Assembly (NCBI RefSeq): GCF_030269325.1
Contig: NZ_BSTD01000006.1
Span: forward strand, 496,001-560,000
DNA: 64,000 nucleotides
Reading direction: 5' to 3'
DNA from: Amycolatopsis sp. NBRC 101858
GTDB taxonomy: Bacteria > Actinomycetota > Actinomycetes > Mycobacteriales > Pseudonocardiaceae
Made by a program: the position numbers and the translations under genes. Each line of letters starts with the position of its first letter. The stretch's first letter is position 1. This document shows, in pieces, positions 44,237 through 52,654 of the stretch. Below the pieces are notes generated by a model. The model was not told the origin of the DNA. It searched no databases and saw only the letters and a list, made by a program, of their open reading frames with translations.

Positions 44237-44250
44237 TGGAACAAGTTCCG
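44237..44250. promoter_or_regulatory. Second KstR-like operator, autoregulation of kstR
   Basis: TGGAACAAGTTCCG matches the KstR motif in all positions except the last. It lies 12 bp before the kstR start codon, where bound repressor would block its own transcription. Confidence 0.75.
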
Positions 44251-44262
44251 AAGGACGGGGGA

Positions 44263-44901
44263 ATGCCGATGCCCGGCAAGGCCAAGGCGCCGGCGAAGGC
44301 ACGCGGGAACGGCCTGAGCGCGATCGGCGCCGACGAACTCGGCTCGGCCGCCCAGCGCGACCGCCGCCGCCGGATCATCGACGCCACCCTCGCGCTGGCC
44401 TCCAAAGGCGGCTACGACGCCGTGCAGATGCGGGCCGTCGCCGAGAAGGCCGACGTCGCCCTTGGCACGCTGTACCGGTACTTCCCGTCCAAGATCCACC
44501 TGCTCGTCTCCGGTCTCGCCCGCGAGTTCGAACGCGCCCAGGAGAAGCTGGAACGCCAGGCCATCCCCGGCGACACGCCCGCCGAGCGGCTGATGTTCGT
44601 GCTCGGCCGCAACACCCGCCTGATGCAGCGCGACCCGCACCTGACCGAGGCGATGGTCCGCGCGTTCATGTTCGCCGACACCTCCGCCGCCGCCGAGGTC
44701 GAGCAGGTCGGGCGGCTGATGGAGAACATGTTCGCCCAGGCGATGGGGATCGACGACCCGGCCGAGGCCGACCGCGACATCTTCCACGTGGTCGCGGACG
44801 TCTGGATGGCGAACCTGGTGGCCTGGGTGACCCGCCGCGCGTCGGCGGCCGACGTCGCCAACCGCCTCGAGCTGTCGGTGCACCTGCTGCTGGACAAGTG
44901 A
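44263..44901 (+). CDS. kstR: KstR, TetR-family repressor of sterol catabolism
   Basis: A 212-residue TetR-type repressor. The DNA-binding region ELGSAAQRDRRRRIIDATLALASKGGYDAVQMRAVAEKADVALGTLYRYFPSK is, residue for residue, of the KstR type (shown here only as the 20-residue-safe landmarks GGYDAVQMRAVAEKADVALG and TLYRYFPSK). The ligand domain (PHLTEAMVRAFMFADTSAA) also fits. In mycobacteria and rhodococci KstR is released by CoA thioesters of sterol intermediates. ATG 44263 follows AAGGACGGGGG. It is divergent from chsE3, a conserved arrangement, and both KstR-like sites in between support autoregulation. The next gene overlaps its stop (GTGA). Confidence 0.95.
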   Translation: MPMPGKAKAPAKARGNGLSAIGADELGSAAQRDRRRRIIDATLALASKGGYDAVQMRAVAEKADVALGTLYRYFPSKIHLLVSGLAREFERAQEKLERQAIPGDTPAERLMFVLGRNTRLMQRDPHLTEAMVRAFMFADTSAAAEVEQVGRLMENMFAQAMGIDDPAEADRDIFHVVADVWMANLVAWVTRRASAADVANRLELSVHLLLDK

Positions 44902-45590
44902 TCCCGGCGGCCGCGGTCGCCGAGGCGCACAGCCGGCTGCACCGTGCGCTCGAACCGCTGACCGACGAGCAGGTGCGCGAGCCGTCGCCGTTGCCCGACT
45001 GGACGCGCGGGCACGTGCTGGCCCACGTCACCGACGCCGGGCGCGCGCTCGCCGACCTGGTCGAGAACGCCCTGCGCGGCGTGCTCGTGCCGCTCTACGA
45101 CCCCCGGACGCACGACCGGGACGGCATCATCGAGGCGACCGCGGGCCGCCCCGCCGAGGAACACCGGCGGGACCTGCTGCGCCACTCCGTCCGCCTGGAA
45201 GACGCGTGGGCGCGCGTCACGGACTGGGACCAGCACGTCGACTACCGCGACGGCAAGCTCTCCAGCACGGTCTTCGCGCGCTGGCGCGAGGTCTGGATCC
45301 ACGCCGTCGACCTCGACGTCGGCATCGGCCTCGCCGACTGGCCCGACGACTTCTGCGGCCACGCCGTGGACTTCCTCGCCGGTCGCCTGCCGGACGGCGT
45401 GACGGCCCGCGCCGGGGACCGCCGCTGGGGCGCCGGCGCCGCCGAAGTCACCGGGTCCGTGCGCGACCTCGCCGCGTGGCTGTCCGGGCGGGCCGCCGGC
45501 ACCGGCCTGGCCGGCGACCTCCCGGAGCTGGGACCGTGGCCCGTCAGCGGTGCGCGGCGACCACCTCGGCCAGCTCGTCCAGCGCCTTGA
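44898..45590 (+). CDS. DinB-type maleylpyruvate isomerase family protein
   Basis: A 230-residue protein of the mycothiol-dependent maleylpyruvate isomerase N-domain (DinB-like) group. Markers are LPDWTRGHVLAHVTDAGRAL, with the first metal His, and REVWIHAVDLDVG with the second. The N-terminal helical bundle binds a divalent metal and uses mycothiol in characterised members. A role in thiol-dependent isomerisation or detoxification is possible. GTG 44898 overlaps the kstR stop codon, so it is co-transcribed with the repressor. Its 3' end overlaps the convergent LLM gene by 47 nt, and the last 20 residues are a Pro/Arg-rich tail. Confidence 0.78.
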   Translation: MIPAAAVAEAHSRLHRALEPLTDEQVREPSPLPDWTRGHVLAHVTDAGRALADLVENALRGVLVPLYDPRTHDRDGIIEATAGRPAEEHRRDLLRHSVRLEDAWARVTDWDQHVDYRDGKLSSTVFARWREVWIHAVDLDVGIGLADWPDDFCGHAVDFLAGRLPDGVTARAGDRRWGAGAAEVTGSVRDLAAWLSGRAAGTGLAGDLPELGPWPVSGARRPPRPARPAP

Positions 45591-46374
45591 GCGTCTCGGC
45601 CTCCGGCAGCGTCTCCAGCAGGAACGTGTAGCGCTCGACGCCCGCCTCGCGGAAGCCGTCGATCACCTTGGCCTTCGGGTCACCGCCGAAGACGGCGAAC
45701 TCGATGTCCGGGCGTCCCTGGTCGGCGAGCCAGCCGCGGACGCGCCTGGCCTCGTCGAAGTGCGTGTGGCCACGCAGCAGCCAGCCGTCCCCGTAGCGAA
45801 CGAGGCGGTTCAGCGCCGCCTCGCTCTCGCCGCCGATGTAGATCGGCGGGTGCGGCTTGCGCACCGGCTTCGGCCAGACGTAGATCGGGTCGAAGTCGAC
45901 GTGCTTGCCGTGGAACTCGGCCTCGTCCTTCGTCCAGATCTCCTTGAGCGCGGCCAGCTGCTCGTCGATCAGCGCGCCGCGGGTCTTCGGGTCGGTGCCG
46001 TGGTTGCGCATCTCCTCGCGGTTCCACCCGACGCCGACGCCGAACAGCGCGCGCCCGTCGGAGACCAGGTCGAGGGAGGCGACCTCCTTCGCGGTGTGGA
46101 TCAGGTCGCGCTGGATCAGCAGCGCGATGCCGGTGCCGAGCAGCAGCTCCGACGTCGCGGTCGCCGCCGCGGTGAGCGCCACGAACGGGTCGAGCGTGCG
46201 CTTGTACTTCTCCGGCAGGTCGCCCCCGCCCGGGTACGGGCTTTCCCGGTTGACGGGGATGTGCGAGTGCTCGGCCAGGAACAGCGAGTCGAAGCCGCGC
46301 TCCTCGAGCGCCGCACCCAGCACGTCCGGCCGGATGCCTTCGTCGGTCACGAACGTCGAGATCCCGAATTTCAT
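45544..46374 (-). CDS. LLM-class F420-dependent oxidoreductase
   Basis: A 276-residue luciferase-like (LLM) TIM-barrel protein. It starts MKFGISTFVTDEGIRPDVLG, followed by FLAEHSHIPVNRESPYPGG, LGTGIALLIQRDLIHTAKEVA and RALFGVGVGWNREEMRNHG. These are the signatures of the TIGR03619 F420-dependent group. It would transfer hydride from F420H2 to an unknown substrate; steroid or fatty-acid links are known for some relatives. ATG 46374 is used. It is divergent from the methyltransferase and convergent with the kstR-linked gene. Confidence 0.85.
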   Translation of the reverse strand: MKFGISTFVTDEGIRPDVLGAALEERGFDSLFLAEHSHIPVNRESPYPGGGDLPEKYKRTLDPFVALTAAATATSELLLGTGIALLIQRDLIHTAKEVASLDLVSDGRALFGVGVGWNREEMRNHGTDPKTRGALIDEQLAALKEIWTKDEAEFHGKHVDFDPIYVWPKPVRKPHPPIYIGGESEAALNRLVRYGDGWLLRGHTHFDEARRVRGWLADQGRPDIEFAVFGGDPKAKVIDGFREAGVERYTFLLETLPEAETLKALDELAEVVAAHR

Positions 46375-46450
46375 ACTCAACGACTACCACCAGGTTGACA
46401 GGCGGTGCAGGATGGAGTCATCTCATCATCCGTTGAATAAGGGGGTAGTC

Positions 46451-47134
46451 ATGGACGTACAGGACATCGACTTCGAAGAGCTCTACCAGGGCGCCACCCC
46501 GATGGGCCGGAAGATGCCGTGGGACATCGGCGCGCCGCAGCCGGCGGTCGTCGCGCTGGCCGACGGCGGCGAGTTCACCGGCGAGGTGCTCGACATCGGC
46601 TGCGGTCTCGGCGACAACTCGGCGTTCCTGGCCTCGCGCGGCCTGCACGTCACCGGCCTGGACGGCGCGCCCTCGGCGATCGAGCTGGCCCGCGCCCGCA
46701 CCCCGGACGTCACCTTCGCCGTCGCCGACGCGACCAAGCTCGAAGGCTACGAAGGCCGCTTCGACACGGTCCTCGACAGCGCGCTCTACCACTGCCTGTC
46801 CGAGGACGAACGGCGCCAGTACCTCGCCGCCCTGACGCGCGCGACGCGGCCGGGTGCGCGGCTGCACCTGTTCGCGTTCTCCCCGGCGGTCCCGGACACC
46901 TTCCCGGCGCCGTACCTGATCAGCGAAGCCAACCTGCGCGAGACGGTCGGCAAGGACTGGACGATCGAGCAGCTCGAACCGACCGTCTACACGACGTCGA
47001 TGACCCCGGACGAGCTGCGGCAGAGCGTCCGGGTCGTGCTGGACACGGATGCGGCGGGCCTGTCCGCGATGGACACCGACGAGGACGGCCGCGTGCTCGT
47101 CCCCGTCTGGCAGCTCAAGGCCGTCCGCCGCTAG
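46451..47134 (+). CDS. SAM-dependent methyltransferase
   Basis: A 227-residue class I methyltransferase. Motif I is EVLDIGCGLGDNSAFLASRG, followed by an acidic ribose-binding position (GLDGAPSAIELA) and motif II FAVADATKLEG. Motif III-like RATRPGARLHLFAF completes the fold. The substrate cannot be told. A ribosome binding site AAGGGGG precedes ATG 46451. The 76-bp gap to the divergent LLM gene has a TTGACA (46395-46400) but no convincing -10. The gene end overlaps icmF by 4 nt (convergent). Confidence 0.82.
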   Translation: MDVQDIDFEELYQGATPMGRKMPWDIGAPQPAVVALADGGEFTGEVLDIGCGLGDNSAFLASRGLHVTGLDGAPSAIELARARTPDVTFAVADATKLEGYEGRFDTVLDSALYHCLSEDERRQYLAALTRATRPGARLHLFAFSPAVPDTFPAPYLISEANLRETVGKDWTIEQLEPTVYTTSMTPDELRQSVRVVLDTDAAGLSAMDTDEDGRVLVPVWQLKAVRR

Positions 47135-50100
47135 ACGTTGCGGCGGTACTGCCCGCCGACCTCGAAGAACGCCTCCGTGATCTGGCCCAGCGAGCACACC
47201 CGCGCGGCATCCATCAGCACTCCGAACAGGTTGCCGCCGCGGGTGGCCGCTTCGCGCAGCGTCTTCAGCGCCTGCTGGGCCTCTTCGTGGTGGCGGTGCT
47301 GGAAGTCCGCGAGCCGGTCCAGCTGGGACTTCTTCTCGTCCTCCGTCGCGCGGGCGAGCTCGACCTCGACGTCGTCCTCGCCCGCGCGCGGGTTGCGGAA
47401 CGTGTTGACGCCGATGATCGGCAGCGAGCCGTCGTGCTTCTTGCGCTCGTACAGGATCGACTCGTCCTGGATCTTGCCGCGCTGGTAGCCCGTCTCCATC
47501 GCGCCGAGCACGCCGCCGCGCTCGGAGATCCGGTCGAACTCGGTCAGCACGGCCTCCTCGACGAGGTCGGTCAGCTCGTCGATGACGAACGAACCCTGCA
47601 GCGGGTTCTCGTTCTTCGACAGGCCCCACTCCTTGTTGATGATCATCTGGATGGCCATCGCGCGGCGCACCGACGCCTCCGACGGCGTGGTGACCGCCTC
47701 GTCGAACGCGTTGGTGTGCAAGGAGTTCGCATTGTCGTAGAGCGCGCAGAGCGCCTGCAGCGTGGTGCGGATGTCGTTGAAGCTCATCTCCTGCGCGTGC
47801 AGCGACCGCCCGGACGTCTGCACGTGGTACTTGAGCTTCTGCGACCGCTCGTTCGCGCCGTAGCGCTCGCGCATCGCGACCGCCCAGATCCGCCGCGCCA
47901 CCCGGCCGAGCACCGAGTACTCCGCGTCCATGCCGTTGGAGAAGAAGAACGACAGGTTCGGCGCGAAGTCGTCGATGTCCATGCCACGCGCGAGGTACGA
48001 CTCGACGTAGGTGAAGCCGTTCGACAGCGTGAAGGCCAGCTGCGAGATCGGGTTCGCCCCGGCCTCGGCGATGTGGTAGCCGGAGATGGACACCGAGTAG
48101 AAGTTGCGGACGCCGTGCTCGATGAACCACTCCTGGATGTCGGCCATCATCCGGAGGCTGAACTCGGTGGAGAAGATGCAGGTGTTCTGGCCCTGGTCCT
48201 CCTTGAGGATGTCGGCCTGGACGGTCCCGCGCACGTTCTTCAGCGCCCACTCGCGCAGCTCGGCGGCCTCGGCTTCGGACGGCTCACGGCCGTGCTCCGC
48301 CGTGAACTCCGTGACCTTCTGGTCGATCGCGGTGTTGAGGAAGAAGGCCAGGATCGTCGGCGCCGGGCCGTTGATCGTCATCGACACCGACGTGTTCGGC
48401 GCGGTCAGGTCGAAGCCGTCGTAGAGGACCTTCATGTCCTCGAGCGAGGCGATGGACACGCCCGACGTGCCGACCTTGCCGTAGATGTCGGGGCGGGTGT
48501 GCGGGTCGTGACCGTAAAGCGTCACCGAGTCGAAGGCGGTCGAAAGGCGCTTCGCCTCCGAGTCGGCCGACAGCATCTTGAAACGGCGGTTGGTGCGGAA
48601 CGCGTCACCCTCGCCGGCGAACATCCGGGCCGGGTCCTCGCCGTCGCGCTTGAACGGGAAGACGCCCGCGGTGTACGGGAAGTAACCGGGCAGGTTCTCG
48701 CGGCGCAGGAACGACAGCAGCTCGCCGGACTCGGCGTAGCGCGGCAGGGCGACGCGCGGGATCCGGTTGCCGGACAGCGTGTCGCGCCACAACTGCGTGC
48801 GCAGCTCCTTGTCGCGGATCTTGACGACCAGCTCGTCCTGGCGGTACTCCTCCGACAGCGCCTGGAAGCGCTCGAGGAGCTTTGTCGACTCGCCGTCCAC
48901 ATCGGACTCCGCGGTGGCGAGCAGCCCGTCCAGCGCGTCGGTCGACGCGTCCACCTTGGACAGTTCACCCTTGGCCAGTGCCAGGGCCTCGCGCTTGCGG
49001 ACCGCGACGACCTGCTGCTCGGTCTTCGCGTGGTACCCGCGCACGGTGTCGGAGATCTCCGCGAGGTAGCGGGCCCGGTTGCCCGGGATGATCGTCGACG
49101 CGTCCGTCGAAACCTTGCCTTCGACCTGGGGCAGCGTGCCGGCCGAGACGGTCAGCCCGCGCTCGGCGAGCAGGCCGCGCAGGTGCTGGTACAGCGCGGT
49201 GACGCCGTCGTCGTTGAACTTCGCCGCGCTCGTGCCGTACACCGGCATGTCCTCGGGGCCGGACTCGAAGGCCTCGCGGTTGCGCACCAACTGCCGCGCG
49301 ACGTCCCGGCGGGCGTCCTCGGCGCCGCGGCGCTCGAACTTGTTGATCGCGACGACGTCGGCGAAGTCGAGCATGTCGATCTTTTCCAGCTGCGACGCGG
49401 CGCCGAACTCCGGCGTCATCACGTACAGCGAGTCGTCCACGAAGTCGACGATGCCCGCGTCGCCCTGGCCGATGCCCGGCGTCTCGACGATCACCAGGTC
49501 GTACCCGGCGGCCTTGCACGCCAGGATCGCCTCACTCAGGCCGGCCGGGATCTCGCCGGACGTCGTGCGCGTCGCGAGCGAGCGGAAGTACACCGGCGAG
49601 CCGTCCAGGCAGTTCATCCGGATGCGGTCGCCGAGCAGCGCGCCGCCGCCCTTGCGCCGCGACGGGTCGACGGCGAGGACCGCGATCCGCAGCTTGTCCT
49701 CCTGGTCGAGGCGGAAGCGCCGGATCAGCTCGTCGGTGAGCGACGACTTGCCCGAGCCGCCGGTGCCGGTGATGCCGAGCACCGGCACCTCCCGCTTGCC
49801 CGCGGCGTCGGTGAGGCCGCTCAGCAGCTCGTCAGGCAGCTTCTCCGCCTGCAGCTGGGTGATGACGCGCGAGAGCGAGGCGACGTCGCCGGAGAGCACC
49901 TTGTCCAGCGCCGGGGCCTCGGCCGCGAGGTCGACGTCGCAGGCCTCGATCATCGAGTTGATCATGCCCGGCAGGCCCATCTCGTAGCCGTCCTCGGGCG
50001 AGAAGATGCGGGCGACGCCGCGCGAGTGCAGCAGGTCGATCTCTTCGCGCACGATCACCCCGCCCCCGCCGCCGAAGACCTTGATGTGGCCGGCGCCGCG

Positions 50101-50364
50101 CTCGCGCAGCAGCTCGACCAGGTAGGAGAAGTACTCGACGTGCCCGCCCTGGTAAGCCGAGATGGCGACACCCTGGACGTCCTCGGCGATGGCCGCGGTG
50201 GCGACCTCGTCGACCGACCGGTTGTGGCCGAGGTGCACGACCTCCGCGCCCTGCGACTGCAGGATCCGCCGCATGATGTTGATCGACGCGTCGTGACCGT
50301 CGAAGAGGCTCGACGCCGTCACGAACCGGACGGGGTGCACGGGGCGGTACAGCTCACGGCTCAT
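47131..50364 (-). CDS. icmF: IcmF, fused isobutyryl-CoA mutase
   Basis: A 1077-residue fusion. The N-terminal B12-binding domain has D22-G-H24-DASINIMRR near the start. The middle G3E GTPase chaperone domain carries Walker A GTGGSGKSS near residue 205 and NKFERRG. The C-terminal half is the acyl-CoA mutase TIM barrel. Domain order and length are those of IcmF, not of two-subunit methylmalonyl-CoA mutase. It interconverts isobutyryl-CoA and n-butyryl-CoA with adenosylcobalamin, and the GTPase part protects the cofactor. ATG 50364 is chosen; the longer frame upstream lacks homology-like sequence. The divergent gene is the ArsR regulator. Confidence 0.93.
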   Translation of the reverse strand: MSRELYRPVHPVRFVTASSLFDGHDASINIMRRILQSQGAEVVHLGHNRSVDEVATAAIAEDVQGVAISAYQGGHVEYFSYLVELLRERGAGHIKVFGGGGGVIVREEIDLLHSRGVARIFSPEDGYEMGLPGMINSMIEACDVDLAAEAPALDKVLSGDVASLSRVITQLQAEKLPDELLSGLTDAAGKREVPVLGITGTGGSGKSSLTDELIRRFRLDQEDKLRIAVLAVDPSRRKGGGALLGDRIRMNCLDGSPVYFRSLATRTTSGEIPAGLSEAILACKAAGYDLVIVETPGIGQGDAGIVDFVDDSLYVMTPEFGAASQLEKIDMLDFADVVAINKFERRGAEDARRDVARQLVRNREAFESGPEDMPVYGTSAAKFNDDGVTALYQHLRGLLAERGLTVSAGTLPQVEGKVSTDASTIIPGNRARYLAEISDTVRGYHAKTEQQVVAVRKREALALAKGELSKVDASTDALDGLLATAESDVDGESTKLLERFQALSEEYRQDELVVKIRDKELRTQLWRDTLSGNRIPRVALPRYAESGELLSFLRRENLPGYFPYTAGVFPFKRDGEDPARMFAGEGDAFRTNRRFKMLSADSEAKRLSTAFDSVTLYGHDPHTRPDIYGKVGTSGVSIASLEDMKVLYDGFDLTAPNTSVSMTINGPAPTILAFFLNTAIDQKVTEFTAEHGREPSEAEAAELREWALKNVRGTVQADILKEDQGQNTCIFSTEFSLRMMADIQEWFIEHGVRNFYSVSISGYHIAEAGANPISQLAFTLSNGFTYVESYLARGMDIDDFAPNLSFFFSNGMDAEYSVLGRVARRIWAVAMRERYGANERSQKLKYHVQTSGRSLHAQEMSFNDIRTTLQALCALYDNANSLHTNAFDEAVTTPSEASVRRAMAIQMIINKEWGLSKNENPLQGSFVIDELTDLVEEAVLTEFDRISERGGVLGAMETGYQRGKIQDESILYERKKHDGSLPIIGVNTFRNPRAGEDDVEVELARATEDEKKSQLDRLADFQHRHHEEAQQALKTLREAATRGGNLFGVLMDAARVCSLGQITEAFFEVGGQYRRNV

Positions 50365-50443
50365 CCCTCCAAAATACTTTGACTTCCTACTATTGGAAAC
50401 CCGAAGACCGGTGACGCGGATCTCAGGGGCACCCCAGGAGAAC

Positions 50444-50471
50444 TTGACAGCGACCAGCTCGGCGCTATGGT
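50444..50471 (+). promoter_or_regulatory. Vegetative promoter of the ArsR operon
   Basis: TTGACA (50444-50449), a 16-nt spacer and TATGGT (50466-50471) form a clear sigma-70-type promoter, 38 bp before the ArsR start codon. Confidence 0.65.
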
Positions 50472-50486
50472 TAACATATTCGTTAA
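50471..50486. promoter_or_regulatory. Candidate ArsR operator overlapping the promoter
   Basis: TTAACATATTCGTTAA is an inverted repeat (TTAAC, 6 nt, GTTAA) in an AT-rich island that stands out in this GC-rich DNA. It overlaps the -10 element and start point, the normal place for an autoregulating ArsR repressor. Confidence 0.6.
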
Positions 50487-50502
50487 TTAACAAGGTGCTG
50501 AA

Positions 50503-50832
50503 ATGACGACTGACCAGTTGAGCCGGACGTTCTCGGCGCTCGCCGACCCGACCCGGCGTGCCATCCTCGCCCGGCTGTCGGCGGGCGAAGCGACGGTGAA
50601 CGAGCTCGCCGAGCCGTTCACGATGAGCCTGCCCGCGATCTCACGGCACCTGAAGGTGCTGGAACAGGCCGGGCTGATCACGCGTGGCCGCACGCGGCAG
50701 TGGCGCCCCTGCCGGCTGGAGGCGAAACCCTTGGAAGACGTCGCCGACTGGGTCGCGACGTACCGGCAGTTCTGGGACGGCGGGTTCGACCGCCTCGAGG
50801 AGCACCTGAGGAGCCTGACCGGCGATGCCTGA
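50503..50832 (+). CDS. ArsR-family transcriptional regulator
   Basis: A 109-residue winged-helix repressor. The recognition helix region is FTMSLPAISRHLKVLEQAGL, after a typical ALADPTRRAILARLSAGEATV lead. No CxC metal site is present, so it is not an arsenic or cadmium sensor. This subgroup is usually paired with SRPBCC (AHSA1-like) genes, as here, where the next gene overlaps by 8 nt. The promoter and operator can be read directly upstream, so autoregulation is likely. Confidence 0.88.
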   Translation: MTTDQLSRTFSALADPTRRAILARLSAGEATVNELAEPFTMSLPAISRHLKVLEQAGLITRGRTRQWRPCRLEAKPLEDVADWVATYRQFWDGGFDRLEEHLRSLTGDA

Positions 50833-51256
50833 CCTGGAGATCACGCGCGTCTTCGACGCCCCGCGCGAGCTCGTGTTCGCCGCCTGGACGCAGCCGGACC
50901 ACCTGGCGAGCTGGTTCGGTCCGCACGGCTTCACCTGCTCCGCCGTCACCGTCGACCCGCGGCCCGGCGGCCGCTGGCGAGCCTGCATCCGCTCTCCGGA
51001 AGGCGAGGACCACTGGATGCACGGCGTCTACCGCGAGGTCAGCGCCCCCGAGCGGCTGGTGTTCACCTTCGCGTGGGAAGCCCAGGGGCTGGAGACGCTC
51101 GTGACGATCGGCTTCGCCGGCCTCGACGGCAAGACCGAGATGACCTTCAGCCAGACCGGCTTCCCGTCCGCCGCCGAGCGCGACGGCCACCACGACGGCT
51201 GGACCTCCGGTTTCGACGACCTGACCGGCTACATCCGAGGAAAGGACGACCGATGA
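50825..51256 (+). CDS. SRPBCC/AHSA1-domain protein
   Basis: A 143-residue START-like protein of the activator-of-Hsp90-homologue group. Typical parts are ITRVFDAPRELVFAAWTQPDHLASWFG at the start, GEDHWMHGVYREVSAPERLVFTF and GWTSGFDDLTGYI at the end. Such domains bind hydrophobic ligands; the ligand is unknown. It overlaps the ArsR gene by 8 nt and the DUF899 gene by 4 nt. The trio is a common co-regulated set in actinomycetes. Confidence 0.85.
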   Translation: MPDLEITRVFDAPRELVFAAWTQPDHLASWFGPHGFTCSAVTVDPRPGGRWRACIRSPEGEDHWMHGVYREVSAPERLVFTFAWEAQGLETLVTIGFAGLDGKTEMTFSQTGFPSAAERDGHHDGWTSGFDDLTGYIRGKDDR

Positions 51257-51903
51257 CCGCCACCACGCCCCAGATCGTCTCGCCGGAGGAATGGCAGGCC
51301 GCGCGCGACGCGCTGCTGGCGAAGGAGAAGGAGCACATGAAGGCGGCCGACCGCCTCGCCGCCGAGCGCCGCCGGCTGCCGATGGTCCGGTTCGACGCGA
51401 AGTACCCGTTCGAAAGCGCGGACGGGCCGGTCAGCCTGCTCGACCTGTTCGAGGGCCGCCGCCAGCTGATCGTCTACCACTTCATGCTGCACCCGGGCGA
51501 CGAGGCGGGCTGCCCCGGCTGTTCCCTGCTCGTCGACAACATGCCGCACCTGGCCCACCTGCACGCCCGCGACGTCACGCTCAAGGTCGTCGCGCCGGCG
51601 ACCCTGGCGGAGATCGAGCGGTACAAGGCCCGGATGGGCTGGGACGTGCCGTGGGTGTCCGCGCACGGCACCGGGTTCACCGAGGACTGCGGCGTCGGCA
51701 TGGGGTTCGGCGTGAGCGTGTTCCTGCGCGACGGCGACGACGTCTTCCGGACGTACTTCACCAGCGGCCGCGGCGGCGAGATGTTCCTGGCGTCCCACCG
51801 CTACCTCGACGTCACGCCGCTCGGGCGTCAGGAGGCGTGGGAAGAGGACAGCCACGGCGACGACGCGCCGAGCTCGTGGTGGCGCCGCCACGACGAGTAC
51901 TGA
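51253..51903 (+). CDS. DUF899 (thioredoxin-like) protein
   Basis: A 216-residue protein of DUF899, a thioredoxin-fold family. It has ARDALLAKEKEHMKAADRLA at the start, FMLHPGDEAGCPGCSLLVDN with a C-x2-C pair in the redox position, and SSWWRRHDEY at the end. The C-x2-C suggests a thiol-based or peroxiredoxin-like activity, but the family is uncharacterised. ATG 51253 overlaps the SRPBCC stop. No other gene lies in the 139 bp up to the convergent cvnD. Confidence 0.82.
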   Translation: MTATTPQIVSPEEWQAARDALLAKEKEHMKAADRLAAERRRLPMVRFDAKYPFESADGPVSLLDLFEGRRQLIVYHFMLHPGDEAGCPGCSLLVDNMPHLAHLHARDVTLKVVAPATLAEIERYKARMGWDVPWVSAHGTGFTEDCGVGMGFGVSVFLRDGDDVFRTYFTSGRGGEMFLASHRYLDVTPLGRQEAWEEDSHGDDAPSSWWRRHDEY

Positions 51904-52042
51904 GGCTCCCTGGCGTACCGGCCGGCGATCCCGCGCTTCCCCGCGCGCGATCGATCGGCTCGGTGCGTGCCCGGCGAGCCTGGCTCCGGGCGCTCTGAGG
52001 CGCGGCTGGTGCCTGGGCGGCACCACCCGCTCCCGGGGGCCG

Positions 52043-52654
52043 TCAGCGGTTCTTGGCCGCCCGCAGGGCGATCCACTGGCGCATGGCGTACTCGACCAGC
52101 GTGATCAGCGTCTGCTTCGTCGACTCGCGGTCCCGGGCGTCGCAGCGGACGATCGGGATGTTCGGGTCGATCGACAGGGCCTCGCGCACGTCGTTGATGT
52201 CGTGCTCCAGCACGCCGTCGAACGTGTTGACGCCGACGATGTACGGCAGGCCCCGGTCTTCGAAGAAGTCGATCGGGGCGAACGAGTCGGCCAGCCGGCG
52301 GGTGTCCGCCAGCACGACCGCGCCGATCGCGCCGCGGACCAGGTCGTCCCACATGAACCAGAACCGCTGCTGCCCGGGCGTGCCGAACAGGTACAGGATG
52401 AGGTCCGCGTCCAGCGACACCCGGCCGAAGTCCATCGCGACCGTGGTCGTGGACTTGCCCGGCGTGTGGTCGAGGTTGTCGACCCCGACGCTCGCGTCGG
52501 TCATCATCGCCTCGGTGGTGAGCGGCACGATCTCCGACACCGACCCGACGAAGGTCGTCTTCCCCGCACCGAAACCGCCAGCCACCACGATCTTGGCGGA
52601 TGTCATGGTCGGGGGCGCGGTGTCCCGCGGTGCCTTAAAGCCGACGGAGTCCAC
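52043..52654 (-). CDS. cvnD: CvnD, conservon GTP-binding protein
   Basis: A 203-residue small GTPase-like protein of the conservon type. The P-loop is GGFGAGKTTF (residues 26-35), followed by switch-region TPGKSTTTVAMDFG, the G3-like LFGTPGQQRFWFMWDDLVRGA and VGVNTFDG. A shorter start at the internal ATG (MTSAKIVV) is possible; the GTG used overlaps cvnC by 20 nt. With CvnA, CvnB and CvnC it forms a membrane-associated signalling complex resembling eukaryotic G-protein systems. Confidence 0.92.
   Translation of the reverse strand: MDSVGFKAPRDTAPPTMTSAKIVVAGGFGAGKTTFVGSVSEIVPLTTEAMMTDASVGVDNLDHTPGKSTTTVAMDFGRVSLDADLILYLFGTPGQQRFWFMWDDLVRGAIGAVVLADTRRLADSFAPIDFFEDRGLPYIVGVNTFDGVLEHDINDVREALSIDPNIPIVRCDARDRESTKQTLITLVEYAMRQWIALRAAKNR

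Noticed and set aside
46395..46423. TTGACA before the methyltransferase gene as a promoter
   Set aside because: The expected -10 at 17-nt spacing reads TCATCT, too far from consensus for a call.
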